DNA of 43,302 nucleotides, taken from the NCBI GenBank assembly GCA_017417585.1, contig JAFPYX010000037.1, positions 1 through 43,302 on the forward strand. Direction: 5' to 3'. Under the pieces are notes generated by a model. That model was not told the origin of the DNA and did no database searches. It saw nothing but the letters and a program-made list of their open reading frames with translations. A program made the position numbers and the translations under genes. This stretch comes from Victivallales bacterium (GTDB lineage: Bacteria > Verrucomicrobiota > Lentisphaeria > Oligosphaerales > Oligosphaeraceae). Of the stretch, positions 9,171 through 18,412 are shown in pieces; the stretch's first letter is position 1, and each line of letters starts with the position of its first letter.

Positions 9171-10976
9171 ATGATCCAGGACGTCTACGAGCCACTGGAA
9201 CGCTATCAGACGGAATTCCGCGAGAAGTTCGCACAGAACACCTCGGAGGAGTTCGAGAGACTCGTGCGCGCCTCTGGAGTAGATGCGGAAGCCAACGCCG
9301 AGACCAACCGAAAGCTGAAAAAAGCGAAAAGCGACCTGGACAGCACGCGCTCCCGCCGAAACAGCTGGAGATTCCTGGGCGTGCTGACCTGGCTGCTCAT
9401 CATCGCGGCCGTCGTCGCCATCGTCCTGCCGTTCCTTCCTCCAGACCTCCTGGGAGAGCTTGTCGAGACCGCCAAAAGTTTCCTGCCTGCATTCTGCGGT
9501 GGAGGGGCGGCGCTTGCCACTCTGGCGTTCCTGTTCTTCCAGCGTGTCGTCCTCCGGAATCTGCGCCAATTCAAGGAAATGATCCAAAGCCTGGAGGAGA
9601 AGATCGCCGCCCTCCAGCAGGAGGCCTGGGACCAGATGGCGCCGCTCAACGCGCTCTACGACTGGGACATCGCGCCGAAGCTTATCCAGCGCACCGTCCC
9701 CCGCCTCGAATTCGACCCGTTTTTCACCCGGGGACGGCTCGCCGAACTCTACGAGAACTTCGGATGGGACGACTCCTTCAACGCCGACAAGTCCGTGCTC
9801 GGCAGCCAAAGCGGCGTCATCAACGGAAACCCGTTCGTCTTCGGAAGATTCCTCAGCATGCGCTGGGGGACGACCACCTACCATGGCTATAAGAACATCA
9901 CGTGGACGGAGCGCGTCCGCGACTCCAAAGGCCGATGGAGCACCGTCACCCGACACGAGCGCCTCCATGCCACCGTCACCAAGCCCAGCCCCGTCTACTC
10001 CGAGACCAGCTGCCTGATCTACGGAAACGACGCCGCGCCGAACCTCACCTTCACCCACAAGCCAACCGGCATCGCCGGAAAGAACGATTTCTTCTCCAAG
10101 CTGAAGAAGCGTCGCGAATTCAAGAAACTCAAGAAATTCTCCGAAAATCTGGATGACGCCTCCCAGTACACCATGATGTCCAACCACGACTTCGAGGTGC
10201 TTTTCCATGCGGACGACCGCAATGACGAGATCGAGTTCCGGCTGCTGTTCACCCCCCTCGCCCAGACCCAGATGCTCAAGCTGCTGGAGGACAGGGAAGT
10301 CGGCTATGGCGATGATTTCACTTTCCTGAAGCAGCACAAGATCAACGCGCTCTTCCCGCGGCACCTCCAGGATTTCTCCCTGGACACCGACCCCAGGCAG
10401 TTCTATGACAGCGACCTGGAACACGCCCGGGCGCACTTCCAGTCCCACCTCGAGGAATACTTCAAGGCGGCGTATTTCGCCATGGCGCCGCTGCTCAGCA
10501 TCCCTCTCTACCAACAGACCAGAACCCATGCGGACATCTATCGGGACGTGCTTTCGCGCCGATCATGCTTCTGGGAACACGAGGCGCTGGCCAACTACTG
10601 CGGCGAAAGGCGGTTCGCGCATGCCGAATGCGTGACGCACAGCCTCCTCAAGACGCGCGTCGCCAGCGAGGCCAACGGCGCCACCAGCCTCGCCGTGACC
10701 GCATACGGCTACCGGACCGTCAAGCATGTCGAATATGTCTCAAAATGGGGCGGGGACGGTCGGTGTCACCAGGTGCCCGTCGAATGGCTGGAGTATATCC
10801 CTGTCCAGCGCACCTCCGAGCTGCTCATCGCCGAGCAGGAGCCCCCGGCGGCCTCTCCGGAAGGCGACCGCCCCTATGGCGCAACCGCCCGCTGGCGCGA
10901 GCTGGTCTCCCAGATGATCCGGTTCTCATCGCCCATTGGCGTTCGCCGTTCCATCCTGGCGTTCTTCCGCAAGTAG
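9171..10976 (+). CDS. Large membrane protein encoded after LemA, function unknown
   Basis: A 601-residue protein I do not recognise by family. The N-terminus is helical and charged (1-64, probable coiled coil). Two membrane helices lie at about 67-89 and 104-124, and a short coiled coil follows at about 128-156. The remaining 440 residues are soluble, with a basic patch near 305-320 (KLKKRREFKKLKK). This shape, a helical neck, two helices and a large cytoplasmic domain, is common among partners of LemA. The ATG at 9171 gives a sensible N-terminus. The gene ends 64 bp before a convergent gene. Confidence 0.7.
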   Translation: MIQDVYEPLERYQTEFREKFAQNTSEEFERLVRASGVDAEANAETNRKLKKAKSDLDSTRSRRNSWRFLGVLTWLLIIAAVVAIVLPFLPPDLLGELVETAKSFLPAFCGGGAALATLAFLFFQRVVLRNLRQFKEMIQSLEEKIAALQQEAWDQMAPLNALYDWDIAPKLIQRTVPRLEFDPFFTRGRLAELYENFGWDDSFNADKSVLGSQSGVINGNPFVFGRFLSMRWGTTTYHGYKNITWTERVRDSKGRWSTVTRHERLHATVTKPSPVYSETSCLIYGNDAAPNLTFTHKPTGIAGKNDFFSKLKKRREFKKLKKFSENLDDASQYTMMSNHDFEVLFHADDRNDEIEFRLLFTPLAQTQMLKLLEDREVGYGDDFTFLKQHKINALFPRHLQDFSLDTDPRQFYDSDLEHARAHFQSHLEEYFKAAYFAMAPLLSIPLYQQTRTHADIYRDVLSRRSCFWEHEALANYCGERRFAHAECVTHSLLKTRVASEANGATSLAVTAYGYRTVKHVEYVSKWGGDGRCHQVPVEWLEYIPVQRTSELLIAEQEPPAASPEGDRPYGATARWRELVSQMIRFSSPIGVRRSILAFFRK

Positions 10977-11040
10977 TAATATTGTCACCGGGACGTCATG
11001 CGCAGAAGCGCGGCGGCCAGAGCTTTATCAACGCCCTTGC

Positions 11041-11751
11041 CTACCGCTTCCAGGCTTTCACCACGCGGCCGATATACATCGTGTGCACGCCGGCCGGGAA
11101 ATTCGAGTAGAGCCGGCTGGGCACTTCCTTCATGCTTTCGGCATCGAAGGGCCGTGCGTACATCATCTCGCACTCCAGCACCAGGGCGGCCTCCGCATAA
11201 TACGGCGTGCCGTTTTCGGTGTAGAGCGTATGAAGCCCCAATGCGGCGGCCTTGTCGCCGTCACGGCCGCTGTTGTGTCCCAGGTAGTCCGGCACATCGC
11301 GGCGGTCCGGCCCGAACGCCATCACCGTGAAATACTTCGCCGCGTCCATGAATTGACGCGTGTAGCGGGACTGGGCGACATATACCGTGACCGCATGGTT
11401 GCGCCCCCAGAGCGTCCCCAGGCCGCCCCAGCCAATCGTCATCGCATTGCTCTTTTCCTGGTTCCCCGCGCAGAGAATCAACCCGCCGTTGGTCATGAAG
11501 AAGTGGAACGGATTCACCTCGAAATCTTCCGTGACCTCGAACTCCTGTAGCTCGCCGGAAGTGGCCGCCGGTGCCTCGTCTTTCGGCGTCGCGTGAGTGG
11601 CGGGAACCTCCGGCGCGGCAACAGATGCGGAAATCACCGCCTCTTCAGATGCGGCGGGATTCGTTTGGCGTGTCCGGGCCAGCTGGAAGCAGAGGACTGC
11701 CAGCGCCAAGGCCAGCACGACATTCAGCAGTTTGGAAAAGTTCATTTTCAT
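11041..11751 (-). CDS. Membrane-anchored flavin-reductase-like protein
   Basis: A 236-residue protein. An N-terminal membrane anchor (about 8-24) and an Ala/Pro/Thr-rich linker lead into a flavin-reductase-like split-barrel domain from about residue 70. The family-typical stretch NAMTIGWGGLGTLW is present, followed by a Y/F-containing AVTVYVAQSRYT strand. Such domains bind FMN. The anchor suggests it acts outside the cytoplasmic membrane. It lies 87 bp downstream of the NosR-like gene on the same strand, so the two probably form one operon and one electron-transfer route. A second ATG two codons downstream is also possible. Confidence 0.8.
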   Translation of the reverse strand: MKMNFSKLLNVVLALALAVLCFQLARTRQTNPAASEEAVISASVAAPEVPATHATPKDEAPAATSGELQEFEVTEDFEVNPFHFFMTNGGLILCAGNQEKSNAMTIGWGGLGTLWGRNHAVTVYVAQSRYTRQFMDAAKYFTVMAFGPDRRDVPDYLGHNSGRDGDKAAALGLHTLYTENGTPYYAEAALVLECEMMYARPFDAESMKEVPSRLYSNFPAGVHTMYIGRVVKAWKR

Positions 11752-11838
11752 TGCAAAATGTGGGTTTGATTCGAGGATTCTGCGACTCGCCGCGTGCGGA
11801 ATGGCCCCGCGCCACGCCGCGACGGCGTGGTTCCCGGC

Positions 11839-12942
11839 TCACTCCTCTTCCGCGAACTTCAGCAGCGAGCCGGTCGGGCATACAAATCGGCAATACGGCC
11901 TAGGCACGAACACCGAAAGTGCGGTAAACACGGCCGCCAACGCCAGCGCCACTGGCGGCGCCGTGCGGAAGAGAAATGCGGCGAAAGGTTCGTTGTCCAT
12001 CCAGGCGAAGCCGGTTCCGCACCACATCACCAGCATCAGCATCGCCCAGAGGCCCTGCCGGAAACCCTCCAGCCGTTTCAGCCACTGCGGGGAAATGCGA
12101 AGCTTTTTCCGCGAACATTTCCCCGCGAGCTCCTGCAGCGAGCCGAAGGGGCAAACCTGCATGCAGTAGTGGCTCTTTCGCCCGAAGAAGGGATAAATGA
12201 AAGCCATGGCCAGAAGCAGCAGCGGCAGCACCGCACTCCAGTCCTGCATGCCCTGCGAGAGGAATTTCACCATCAGAGCGTGGGAGACGAACACTCCGCA
12301 CCAGCAGCCCAGCACCGCCACGTTCAGCGACAGTTGAAGCATCCGCCACCACTTGTTCCGCAGGAAAAACGGCGCCACCGCCGCCGCCAGCGCCACCAGC
12401 ATCCCGCAGACGAACTTCAGGCTCGGCCGCCACGGAATCTGCGGCGGAGCTATGTCCCCAATCGCCTCCGACTCGCCGGACGCTTTCAAATACGCCGCCA
12501 GCCCCGCCTGGACATTCTGGATGAAAGCCGTCGAAGAGTACGTCGCACCCGTCACCGGCTTGACGGGTGTCTGCACTGCCTCGACCACCACTTTCCCGTA
12601 CCATTGTTCGCGGAAGCCCTCCTCCAGCGTGGCGGAGAAGAACTCCGGGGTGTCCTGGTTCGGCAGCGCCTCAAGCAGTGCCACCTTGCCATCCCGCACA
12701 TGAATCAGCAACGGCGTCGGCCCCGAAAAACCGTTGATTTCCCTGCCTGGGCCCGTGGTGTCGATGACCTCCGTGCCATCCTCCAGCCGGGTCAGGAAAT
12801 CCGACTCGGAAGCCGTGCCGTCCGTTTGGGACGCCGCAGGAGCCAGGTCCTTTCCCAAAAACCTCCCGTCACGGCGCAATGCGACCGCCGCCAGCATCAG
12901 GAGGCAGGTCAGCAGAACAAGAATGTGATTCAGCTTTTTCAT
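11839..12942 (-). CDS. NosR/RnfG-like FMN-binding and iron-sulfur membrane protein
   Basis: A 367-residue integral membrane protein. Order: N-terminal anchor (about 6-22); an extracytoplasmic FMN-binding domain (about 50-150) with the motif TGATYSS at 131-137, whose Thr134 is the expected attachment site for FMN by an ApbE-type transferase; then membrane helices with two CX3CP motifs (Cys260/Cys264 and Cys351/Cys355) as in NosR/NapH-type proteins. It should move electrons across or along the membrane. The substrate is unknown. It precedes the anchored flavin-reductase-like gene. No ApbE gene is in the window. Confidence 0.85.
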   Translation of the reverse strand: MKKLNHILVLLTCLLMLAAVALRRDGRFLGKDLAPAASQTDGTASESDFLTRLEDGTEVIDTTGPGREINGFSGPTPLLIHVRDGKVALLEALPNQDTPEFFSATLEEGFREQWYGKVVVEAVQTPVKPVTGATYSSTAFIQNVQAGLAAYLKASGESEAIGDIAPPQIPWRPSLKFVCGMLVALAAAVAPFFLRNKWWRMLQLSLNVAVLGCWCGVFVSHALMVKFLSQGMQDWSAVLPLLLLAMAFIYPFFGRKSHYCMQVCPFGSLQELAGKCSRKKLRISPQWLKRLEGFRQGLWAMLMLVMWCGTGFAWMDNEPFAAFLFRTAPPVALALAAVFTALSVFVPRPYCRFVCPTGSLLKFAEEE

Positions 12943-13113
12943 GGGGCAAAGGGGAAACTGTCAGGCCGTCGTGCCGGCCAAAATGAATCATTTGCCTTAA
13001 TTTACCCGTGATTCTCCGCATGGCAACAAAAAGCGGGATATATTTTCAACCCAAGCGAATAATAAAAAGCCACCTTTTGCGTTACATAAAGGAAAAACGT
13101 ACCTCACCGGAAT

Positions 13114-13524
13114 ATGGGCGCCATACTGGAAATGCCAATGGGAATCGGATTGATTCCGTGCGACCAGATCATCGAAGACCGCCTGACAGGGAAAAAAACC
13201 CTGGTCGGCATCATCGGGGAAATCTGCTCGACGAAATTCCCGCTGCGGTATCCCGCCCTGCACCTGATGGTGTCGCTCACCAGCGGACGCGGCGACTACC
13301 CCTGCCGGCTCCAGATTGTCGGCTCCACAACCAACACGGAGGTCTTCTCCAGCCGAGGACGCCTCAAATTCAAGACGCCGACCCAGGTGGTTGACCTCGT
13401 CTTCACCCTCCCCGCCCTAAGGTTTGAGACCCCAGACAGCTACTGGATCAAATTCATGATTGACGACGTGACCCTCATGAGCCGTCCGCTCCGCGTCACC
13501 GAAACTCCCTCCGCCAATGCCTAG
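13114..13524 (+). CDS. Small conserved protein, DUF6941-like
   Basis: A 136-residue protein without signal peptide or membrane helix. Its pattern (an N-terminal strand, CDQIIEDRLTGKKTLVGI, then FP and a second beta-rich half) resembles the DUF6941 family by eye; no function is known for it. The start may be the ATG at 13114 or one six codons later at 13132; neither has a convincing Shine-Dalgarno sequence. It stands between a divergent electron-transfer operon and the secretion genes. Confidence 0.55.
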   Translation: MGAILEMPMGIGLIPCDQIIEDRLTGKKTLVGIIGEICSTKFPLRYPALHLMVSLTSGRGDYPCRLQIVGSTTNTEVFSSRGRLKFKTPTQVVDLVFTLPALRFETPDSYWIKFMIDDVTLMSRPLRVTETPSANA

Positions 13525-13608
13525 CCTGCCGCGTGGGGACACCTGTTGAGGGCCAATTCGAAAGCCCCCGGTTCTCGCCCGCGAGCGAGCCGAACCCCTC
13601 CTTCGTAA

Positions 13609-14802
13609 ATGCCTCTTTTCAAGTTCAAAGTCAGCGACTCCGCCGGAAAAGTCAGCGAACTGCTGATCGACGGAGACTCCCAGGCCGATGCGACCCGACG
13701 CATCCAGCGACGCGGAATGCTGCCGCTGGCCTTCCTCGGTGAAGGCGCCGCCGCGACCGCTTCGCGTGGACGCAGCCGACGGGTGGACGTGGTGGACTTC
13801 ACCGAGCGGCTGGTGCCCCTGCTGGAGGCAAACATTCCCGTCGAACGTGCCCTGGCCATCCTGGGCGACGGCAACGAAAACCCCGCCATGAGCCGAATGA
13901 TCGGCGAACTGCGACGCGGCCTGCACGAGGGCCGCAAGCTCTCCGACCTCATCCGCGACCAGGGCAACACCTTCCCCTCCGTCTATGCCGGAGTCGTGGA
14001 GGCCGGCGAGGAGGCCGGCGCACTGCCACAGGTCATGGGACAGCTGCGCGACTTCATGACCAGCGCCGCCGAACTGAAGAGCTTCCTTATCTCCAACTCC
14101 ATCTACCCCGCGTTCATCGCAGTCACCGGACTGGTGATGCTCGGATGCCTTCTCGGACTCATCGTCCCGAAATTCGCGACCTCGCTGGCGGGCGCAGGCG
14201 TGGAGTCCCAGGCCACCGAATTCCTCATGAGCCTCTCCAACGGCATCCGGAACTACTGGTGGATCTCCATTATTCTCGTTGCCGGCGTCATCTGGCTTGT
14301 CACGCAGATCCGCAAGCCGGACGGCGCCATCCGGCGAGGGTGGGACGCCGTCCTCATGCGGCTGCCCATCTTCAAGAAGCTCGTCTTATATAGCAACTTG
14401 TCACGCTTCGCCAGGACCATGGCCATCCTCATGCGCTCCGGCGTGCCATTGCTCAACACCGTCTCCATCGCCAACCGCGTCATCCAGAACTGGGTCATCC
14501 GACGCTCGCTAGACGAGGTCTCTGGGGAACTCCGCCAGGGCCAGAAGATCTCCTCCGCCCTCGCCAAGAGCAAGTACATCCCGTCCCTGATGCTCAAGAT
14601 GGTCTCCGTCGGCGAAGAAACCGGCAATGTCGAGGAGATGCTCGACCGCGTCGCCGACCGCTACGAGACCGACCTGCGCAAAAGCGTCAAGCGACTCCTT
14701 TCCCTCTTCGAGCCGGTGGTCATCATCCTGCTCGGGCTGGGCATCTTCGTCATCGTACTGCTCATGTTCACCGCCATCATGGACATGCAGAATGTCATTT
14801 AG
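13609..14802 (+). CDS. gspF: Type II secretion / type IV pilus inner-membrane protein GspF/PilC
   Basis: A 397-residue polytopic platform protein. It has the two repeated cytoplasmic GspF domains: about 55-180 (with FTERLVPLLEANIPVERAL and VEAGEEAGALP) and about 255-385 (with FARTMAILMRSGVPLLNTV and VSVGEETGNVEEML). The membrane helices lie at about 163-186, 218-236 and 370-391. In assembled machines it links the ATPase to the pseudopilus. The pseudopilin genes follow directly (40-bp gap). The ATPase (GspE) and secretin (GspD) genes are not here, so the system is split across the genome. No strong Shine-Dalgarno sequence is visible. Confidence 0.92.
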   Translation: MPLFKFKVSDSAGKVSELLIDGDSQADATRRIQRRGMLPLAFLGEGAAATASRGRSRRVDVVDFTERLVPLLEANIPVERALAILGDGNENPAMSRMIGELRRGLHEGRKLSDLIRDQGNTFPSVYAGVVEAGEEAGALPQVMGQLRDFMTSAAELKSFLISNSIYPAFIAVTGLVMLGCLLGLIVPKFATSLAGAGVESQATEFLMSLSNGIRNYWWISIILVAGVIWLVTQIRKPDGAIRRGWDAVLMRLPIFKKLVLYSNLSRFARTMAILMRSGVPLLNTVSIANRVIQNWVIRRSLDEVSGELRQGQKISSALAKSKYIPSLMLKMVSVGEETGNVEEMLDRVADRYETDLRKSVKRLLSLFEPVVIILLGLGIFVIVLLMFTAIMDMQNVI

Positions 14803-14841
14803 AATTCAAACAACTTGTTGATTACAAAGGAGTTATAAAAA

Positions 14842-15267
14842 ATGGAGAACCGCCGCCGCAACCGCACGCTCCACCACCCCTTCACCCTGATCGAAATCAT
14901 GATCGTCGTGGTCATCATCGGCATGCTCGCCGCACTGGTCGGCCCGCGAATCATCGGCTCCTTGGACAAGGCGCGTGTCAGCACGACCAAGACCCAGCTG
15001 GTCAATCTCAAGGGAGCCGTCCAGCAATTCTACATGGACTGCGCCGAATATCCCAACACCCTCGATGACCTGATGGTCAAGACCTCCAACGCCAAGTGGA
15101 GCGGCCCCTACCTGGACGGCAAGAACCTCCCCAAGGATGGATGGGACAACGACTTCGTCTATACCGTCCCCGGCGCCGACGACCAGCCCTTCGACATCAT
15201 CAGCTACGGCGCCGACAAGACCGCCGGAGGCGAGGACTTCAACGCCGACATCTCCTGCTGGAACTAG
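14842..15267 (+). CDS. gspG: GspG-like major pseudopilin
   Basis: A 141-residue pseudopilin. A short basic leader ends at residue 13, then FTLIEIMIVVVIIGMLAALV forms the hydrophobic N-terminal helix with the conserved Glu at +5 (residue 18). The residue before the predicted cleavage site is Pro13, not the usual Gly. The C-terminal part (YPNTLDDL, GPYLDG, DGWDNDFVY, YGADKTAGGEDFNADI) matches GspG, including the calcium-site region near the end. AAGGAG at 14827-14832 supports the start. It follows gspF and precedes a second pseudopilin. Confidence 0.92.
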   Translation: MENRRRNRTLHHPFTLIEIMIVVVIIGMLAALVGPRIIGSLDKARVSTTKTQLVNLKGAVQQFYMDCAEYPNTLDDLMVKTSNAKWSGPYLDGKNLPKDGWDNDFVYTVPGADDQPFDIISYGADKTAGGEDFNADISCWN

Positions 15268-15304
15268 TGCCCGGAGCCAAGGGCCTAAGCCCCAGGGCGA
15301 AAAA

Positions 15305-15829
15305 ATGTCTCGCAACTCATACACCTTCATTGAGATCCTAGTTGTCTGCGTGATCGTAATGCTGATCATGGCGCTGGTGATTCCGCAAATTGGCGGAGGA
15401 AGCCGGCGCATCGCCGTGGAAAGTGCGCTTTCCAACTTGCGGGGGGCCTTCACGGAAACCGCCATGCGCGCCCGCGCCGGCGGAAGACCTCTGGCGTTGG
15501 TGCTGGACGTGGAACAACGTCAGTTCACCGTGTATCCCTGGAACAACCCCCTGGACCACGATTGGCATGCCCCAGTCCTTCCCCCGATGACAGGACCTGC
15601 CGGCCAAAGCGGAATCCTCCCGGGGGCACAAAGTTATGAGGTTTCAAAAGACATCGCCTGGACCGACCTGCCGGAGGGAAATTTCGGCGATGGACAGTTT
15701 TTCGCATTCTGCTTCTTTCCGGACGGCGAGGCCAGCGGCCCGCAGCTTCGCTTCGAGGTCCAGGGATGGAAGTATCTCCTTGTCGTTGACAGCGTCCTGG
15801 GCAAGGTGACCATTCTGGAAGAATCATAG
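15305..15829 (+). CDS. GspH-like minor pseudopilin
   Basis: A 174-residue protein with a very short leader (MSRNS), then a prepilin-type helix YTFIEILVVCVIVMLIMALV. Glu10 sits at +5 if cleavage follows Ser5, so this protein also lacks the canonical Gly. The soluble part has the beta-rich GspH layout (RMRARAGGRPLALVLD-like region near 55-70). The frame is open upstream to 15137, but the ATG at 15305 matches the pseudopilin start. It lies 37 bp after gspG and 18 bp before ruvA, so ruvA may share its transcript. Confidence 0.82.
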   Translation: MSRNSYTFIEILVVCVIVMLIMALVIPQIGGGSRRIAVESALSNLRGAFTETAMRARAGGRPLALVLDVEQRQFTVYPWNNPLDHDWHAPVLPPMTGPAGQSGILPGAQSYEVSKDIAWTDLPEGNFGDGQFFAFCFFPDGEASGPQLRFEVQGWKYLLVVDSVLGKVTILEES

Positions 15830-15847
15830 TTCTACAAGGTTGTCTCC

Positions 15848-16471
15848 ATGATCGCGCAATTGACCGGAACTCTGGTGGAAAACACGATGGACTCCGTCAT
15901 CCTGGATGTCCACGGCGTCGGCTACGAGCTGCTCATCCCCTTGAGCACCGCCGAAAAGCTCCCGACGCCCCACGCCACCCTCACGCTTTTCACCTACCTG
16001 GCCGTGCGCGAGGACGCCCTTACGCTCTACGGCTTCCTCACCCGCGAGGAAAAGCGGCTCTTCTCGCTGATCGTCAATGATGTGAAGGGCTTCGGCGCGC
16101 GCCTGGCCCTCAACGTCCTCTCCGCCATGGGCATCTCCGCCTTCTGCACCGCCATCGCCAGCCAGGACATCAAGCTGCTGAGCAAGATCAGCGGGGTGGG
16201 CAAGAAGAGCGCCGCGCAGTTGGTTCTCGACCTCAAGGGCAAGCTCGGCGACTTCGGCGGCGCGCTGCCAACCGCCGGCGGTACTGCCCCCGGCGCACTA
16301 GACGCCGCGGCCTCCGACGCCGTCAAGGCACTCGCCACCCTGGGCTTCAAGCAGAACGACGCCGAGACCGCCATCCGCGAACTCGTGGCCAACGACCCCG
16401 ACCGCAAGCTCTCCACCTCAGCACTCATCACCAAGGCGCTCGCCCGAATGACCGCCGCCAAGCCGGAATAA
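15848..16471 (+). CDS. ruvA: Holliday junction branch-migration protein RuvA
   Basis: A 207-residue protein that binds four-way DNA junctions and loads RuvB. The N-terminal OB fold (1-65, with [11 protein letters not shown]), the helix-hairpin-helix region (about 70-135, [16 protein letters not shown] and [17 protein letters not shown]) and the C-terminal RuvB-binding domain (about 155-205, [19 protein letters not shown]) are all present. It is followed 46 bp later by ruvB. The gap holds a GC-rich hairpin at 16489-16508. Confidence 0.97.
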   Translation: MIAQLTGTLVENTMDSVILDVHGVGYELLIPLSTAEKLPTPHATLTLFTYLAVREDALTLYGFLTREEKRLFSLIVNDVKGFGARLALNVLSAMGISAFCTAIASQDIKLLSKISGVGKKSAAQLVLDLKGKLGDFGGALPTAGGTAPGALDAAASDAVKALATLGFKQNDAETAIRELVANDPDRKLSTSALITKALARMTAAKPE

Positions 16472-16488
16472 AGCTCGAAGCCCCGGTT

Positions 16489-16508
16489 CTCGGCCGCGTG
16501 CGGCCGAG
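16489..16508. other. GC hairpin between ruvA and ruvB
   Basis: CTCGGCCG, loop CGTG, then CGGCCGAG form a perfect 8-bp stem 9 bp before the ruvB ATG, where a ribosome binding site would be expected. The flank AGCCCCGGTTCTCG resembles that of a weaker hairpin at about 13575-13590 before gspF. It could limit translation of ruvB or be a dispersed repeat. No U-run follows, so it is not a simple terminator. Confidence 0.6.
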
Positions 16509-16517
16509 TTGTTAAAC

Positions 16518-17552
<1,035 letters not shown>

Positions 17553-17558
17553 TTCCCC

Positions 17559-17579
17559 AATTGCTAATTGCCAATTGAT
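17559..17579. repeat. AATTGNN heptad array next to a start codon
   Basis: Three seven-base words (AATTGCT, AATTGCC, AATTGAT) fill the stretch up to one base before the ATG at 17581. The first 17 bases from 17561 are identical to 31743-31759, before another ATG. No Shine-Dalgarno sequence is left in the space. Confidence 0.75.
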
Positions 17580-17580
17580 T

Positions 17581-17883
17581 ATGATCCACGTCGTTGCCCG
17601 TGCATCCATCCGGCCGGAGATGCTGGATGACTATCTGGAAATCGTCCGCGCACTGCTGCCCACCGTGCGTGCCGAGGAGGGCTGCCTGCGCTACGAACCA
17701 TGCCTCGACTACGCCGAGGACGGCTCCCGCGCGCCCTACGTCACCATGCTGGAAAGCTGGAAGACCAAGGCCCACTTGGATGCGCATCTGGCCTCCGCAC
17801 ACATGAAGGCCTTCATCGCAGAGGTTGCGCCGATGCGCCTGGGCAAGTCTGAACTACGCATCCTGACCTCTGCGGAGAATTGA
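17581..17883 (+). CDS. Antibiotic biosynthesis monooxygenase (ABM/YgiN-like) protein
   Basis: A 100-residue protein of the dimeric alpha/beta-barrel ABM family. It has the sequence pattern of YgiN-like quinol monooxygenases: MIHVVARASIRPE, then LPTVRAEEGCLRYE, then ESWKTKAHLDAHLASAHM. Members act on quinols or heme-like compounds or have no known substrate. An in-frame TTG at 17575 is possible, but the ATG at 17581 fits the family start. It lies between ruvB and a phosphatase gene, which starts 3 bp after its stop. Confidence 0.85.
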   Translation: MIHVVARASIRPEMLDDYLEIVRALLPTVRAEEGCLRYEPCLDYAEDGSRAPYVTMLESWKTKAHLDAHLASAHMKAFIAEVAPMRLGKSELRILTSAEN

Positions 17884-17886
17884 GAA

Positions 17887-18378
17887 TTGGACCTTCTTGC
17901 GCTGGATTGGAGCAAAGTCACCCGCCTGATGTTCGTGTGCCACGGCAACATCTGCCGTTCGCCGATGGCGGAGTTTATTACTGCATATCTATTTGATAAA
18001 GAAGGACTCAAAGATATTTTTACAGCGTCCTGCGCCACCAGCGCTGAAGAATTGGGCAATCCCCTCTACCCGCCCGCTCGCGAAGAACTCCTTCGCCACA
18101 ATATTCCGCTTCAGCCGCATCGCGCCAGACAGGCATGCCCCGCCGACCTGGACCGCTACGACCTCTTCCTCTGCGCCGAAAGCATCAATGTCCGCAACCT
18201 CGCACGCGTCGTCGGCCCGGCGGTCCTGGACAAGACCTGCCGGCTGCTGGATCTCACCGACCGCCCCCGCGACATCGCCGATCCCTGGTGGACTGGCGAC
18301 TTCACCGAAACCTGGCGCGACCTTCAGGAAGGCTGCCACGCCCTTCTGGAAAAACTCCGCCAGTCACACGCCTGTTGA
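17887..18378 (+). CDS. Low-molecular-weight protein-tyrosine phosphatase-like protein
   Basis: A 163-residue protein with the LMW-PTP signature CX5R near the N-terminus (CHGNICRSP, Cys18 and Arg24) and the acid loop DPWW. In this family Cys attacks the phosphate and Asp protonates the leaving group. It may remove phosphate from phosphotyrosine, phosphoarginine or sugar phosphates. The likely start is TTG at 17887, 3 bp after the previous stop and with GGAGA eight bases upstream; the internal ATG at residue 15 would leave almost no strand before the P-loop. An AT-rich codon island lies at about 17977-18024. Confidence 0.85.
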   Translation: MDLLALDWSKVTRLMFVCHGNICRSPMAEFITAYLFDKEGLKDIFTASCATSAEELGNPLYPPAREELLRHNIPLQPHRARQACPADLDRYDLFLCAESINVRNLARVVGPAVLDKTCRLLDLTDRPRDIADPWWTGDFTETWRDLQEGCHALLEKLRQSHAC

Positions 18379-18412
18379 TTTTTCTTCCCCCATTGTTTTT
18401 CTTCTTACCACT

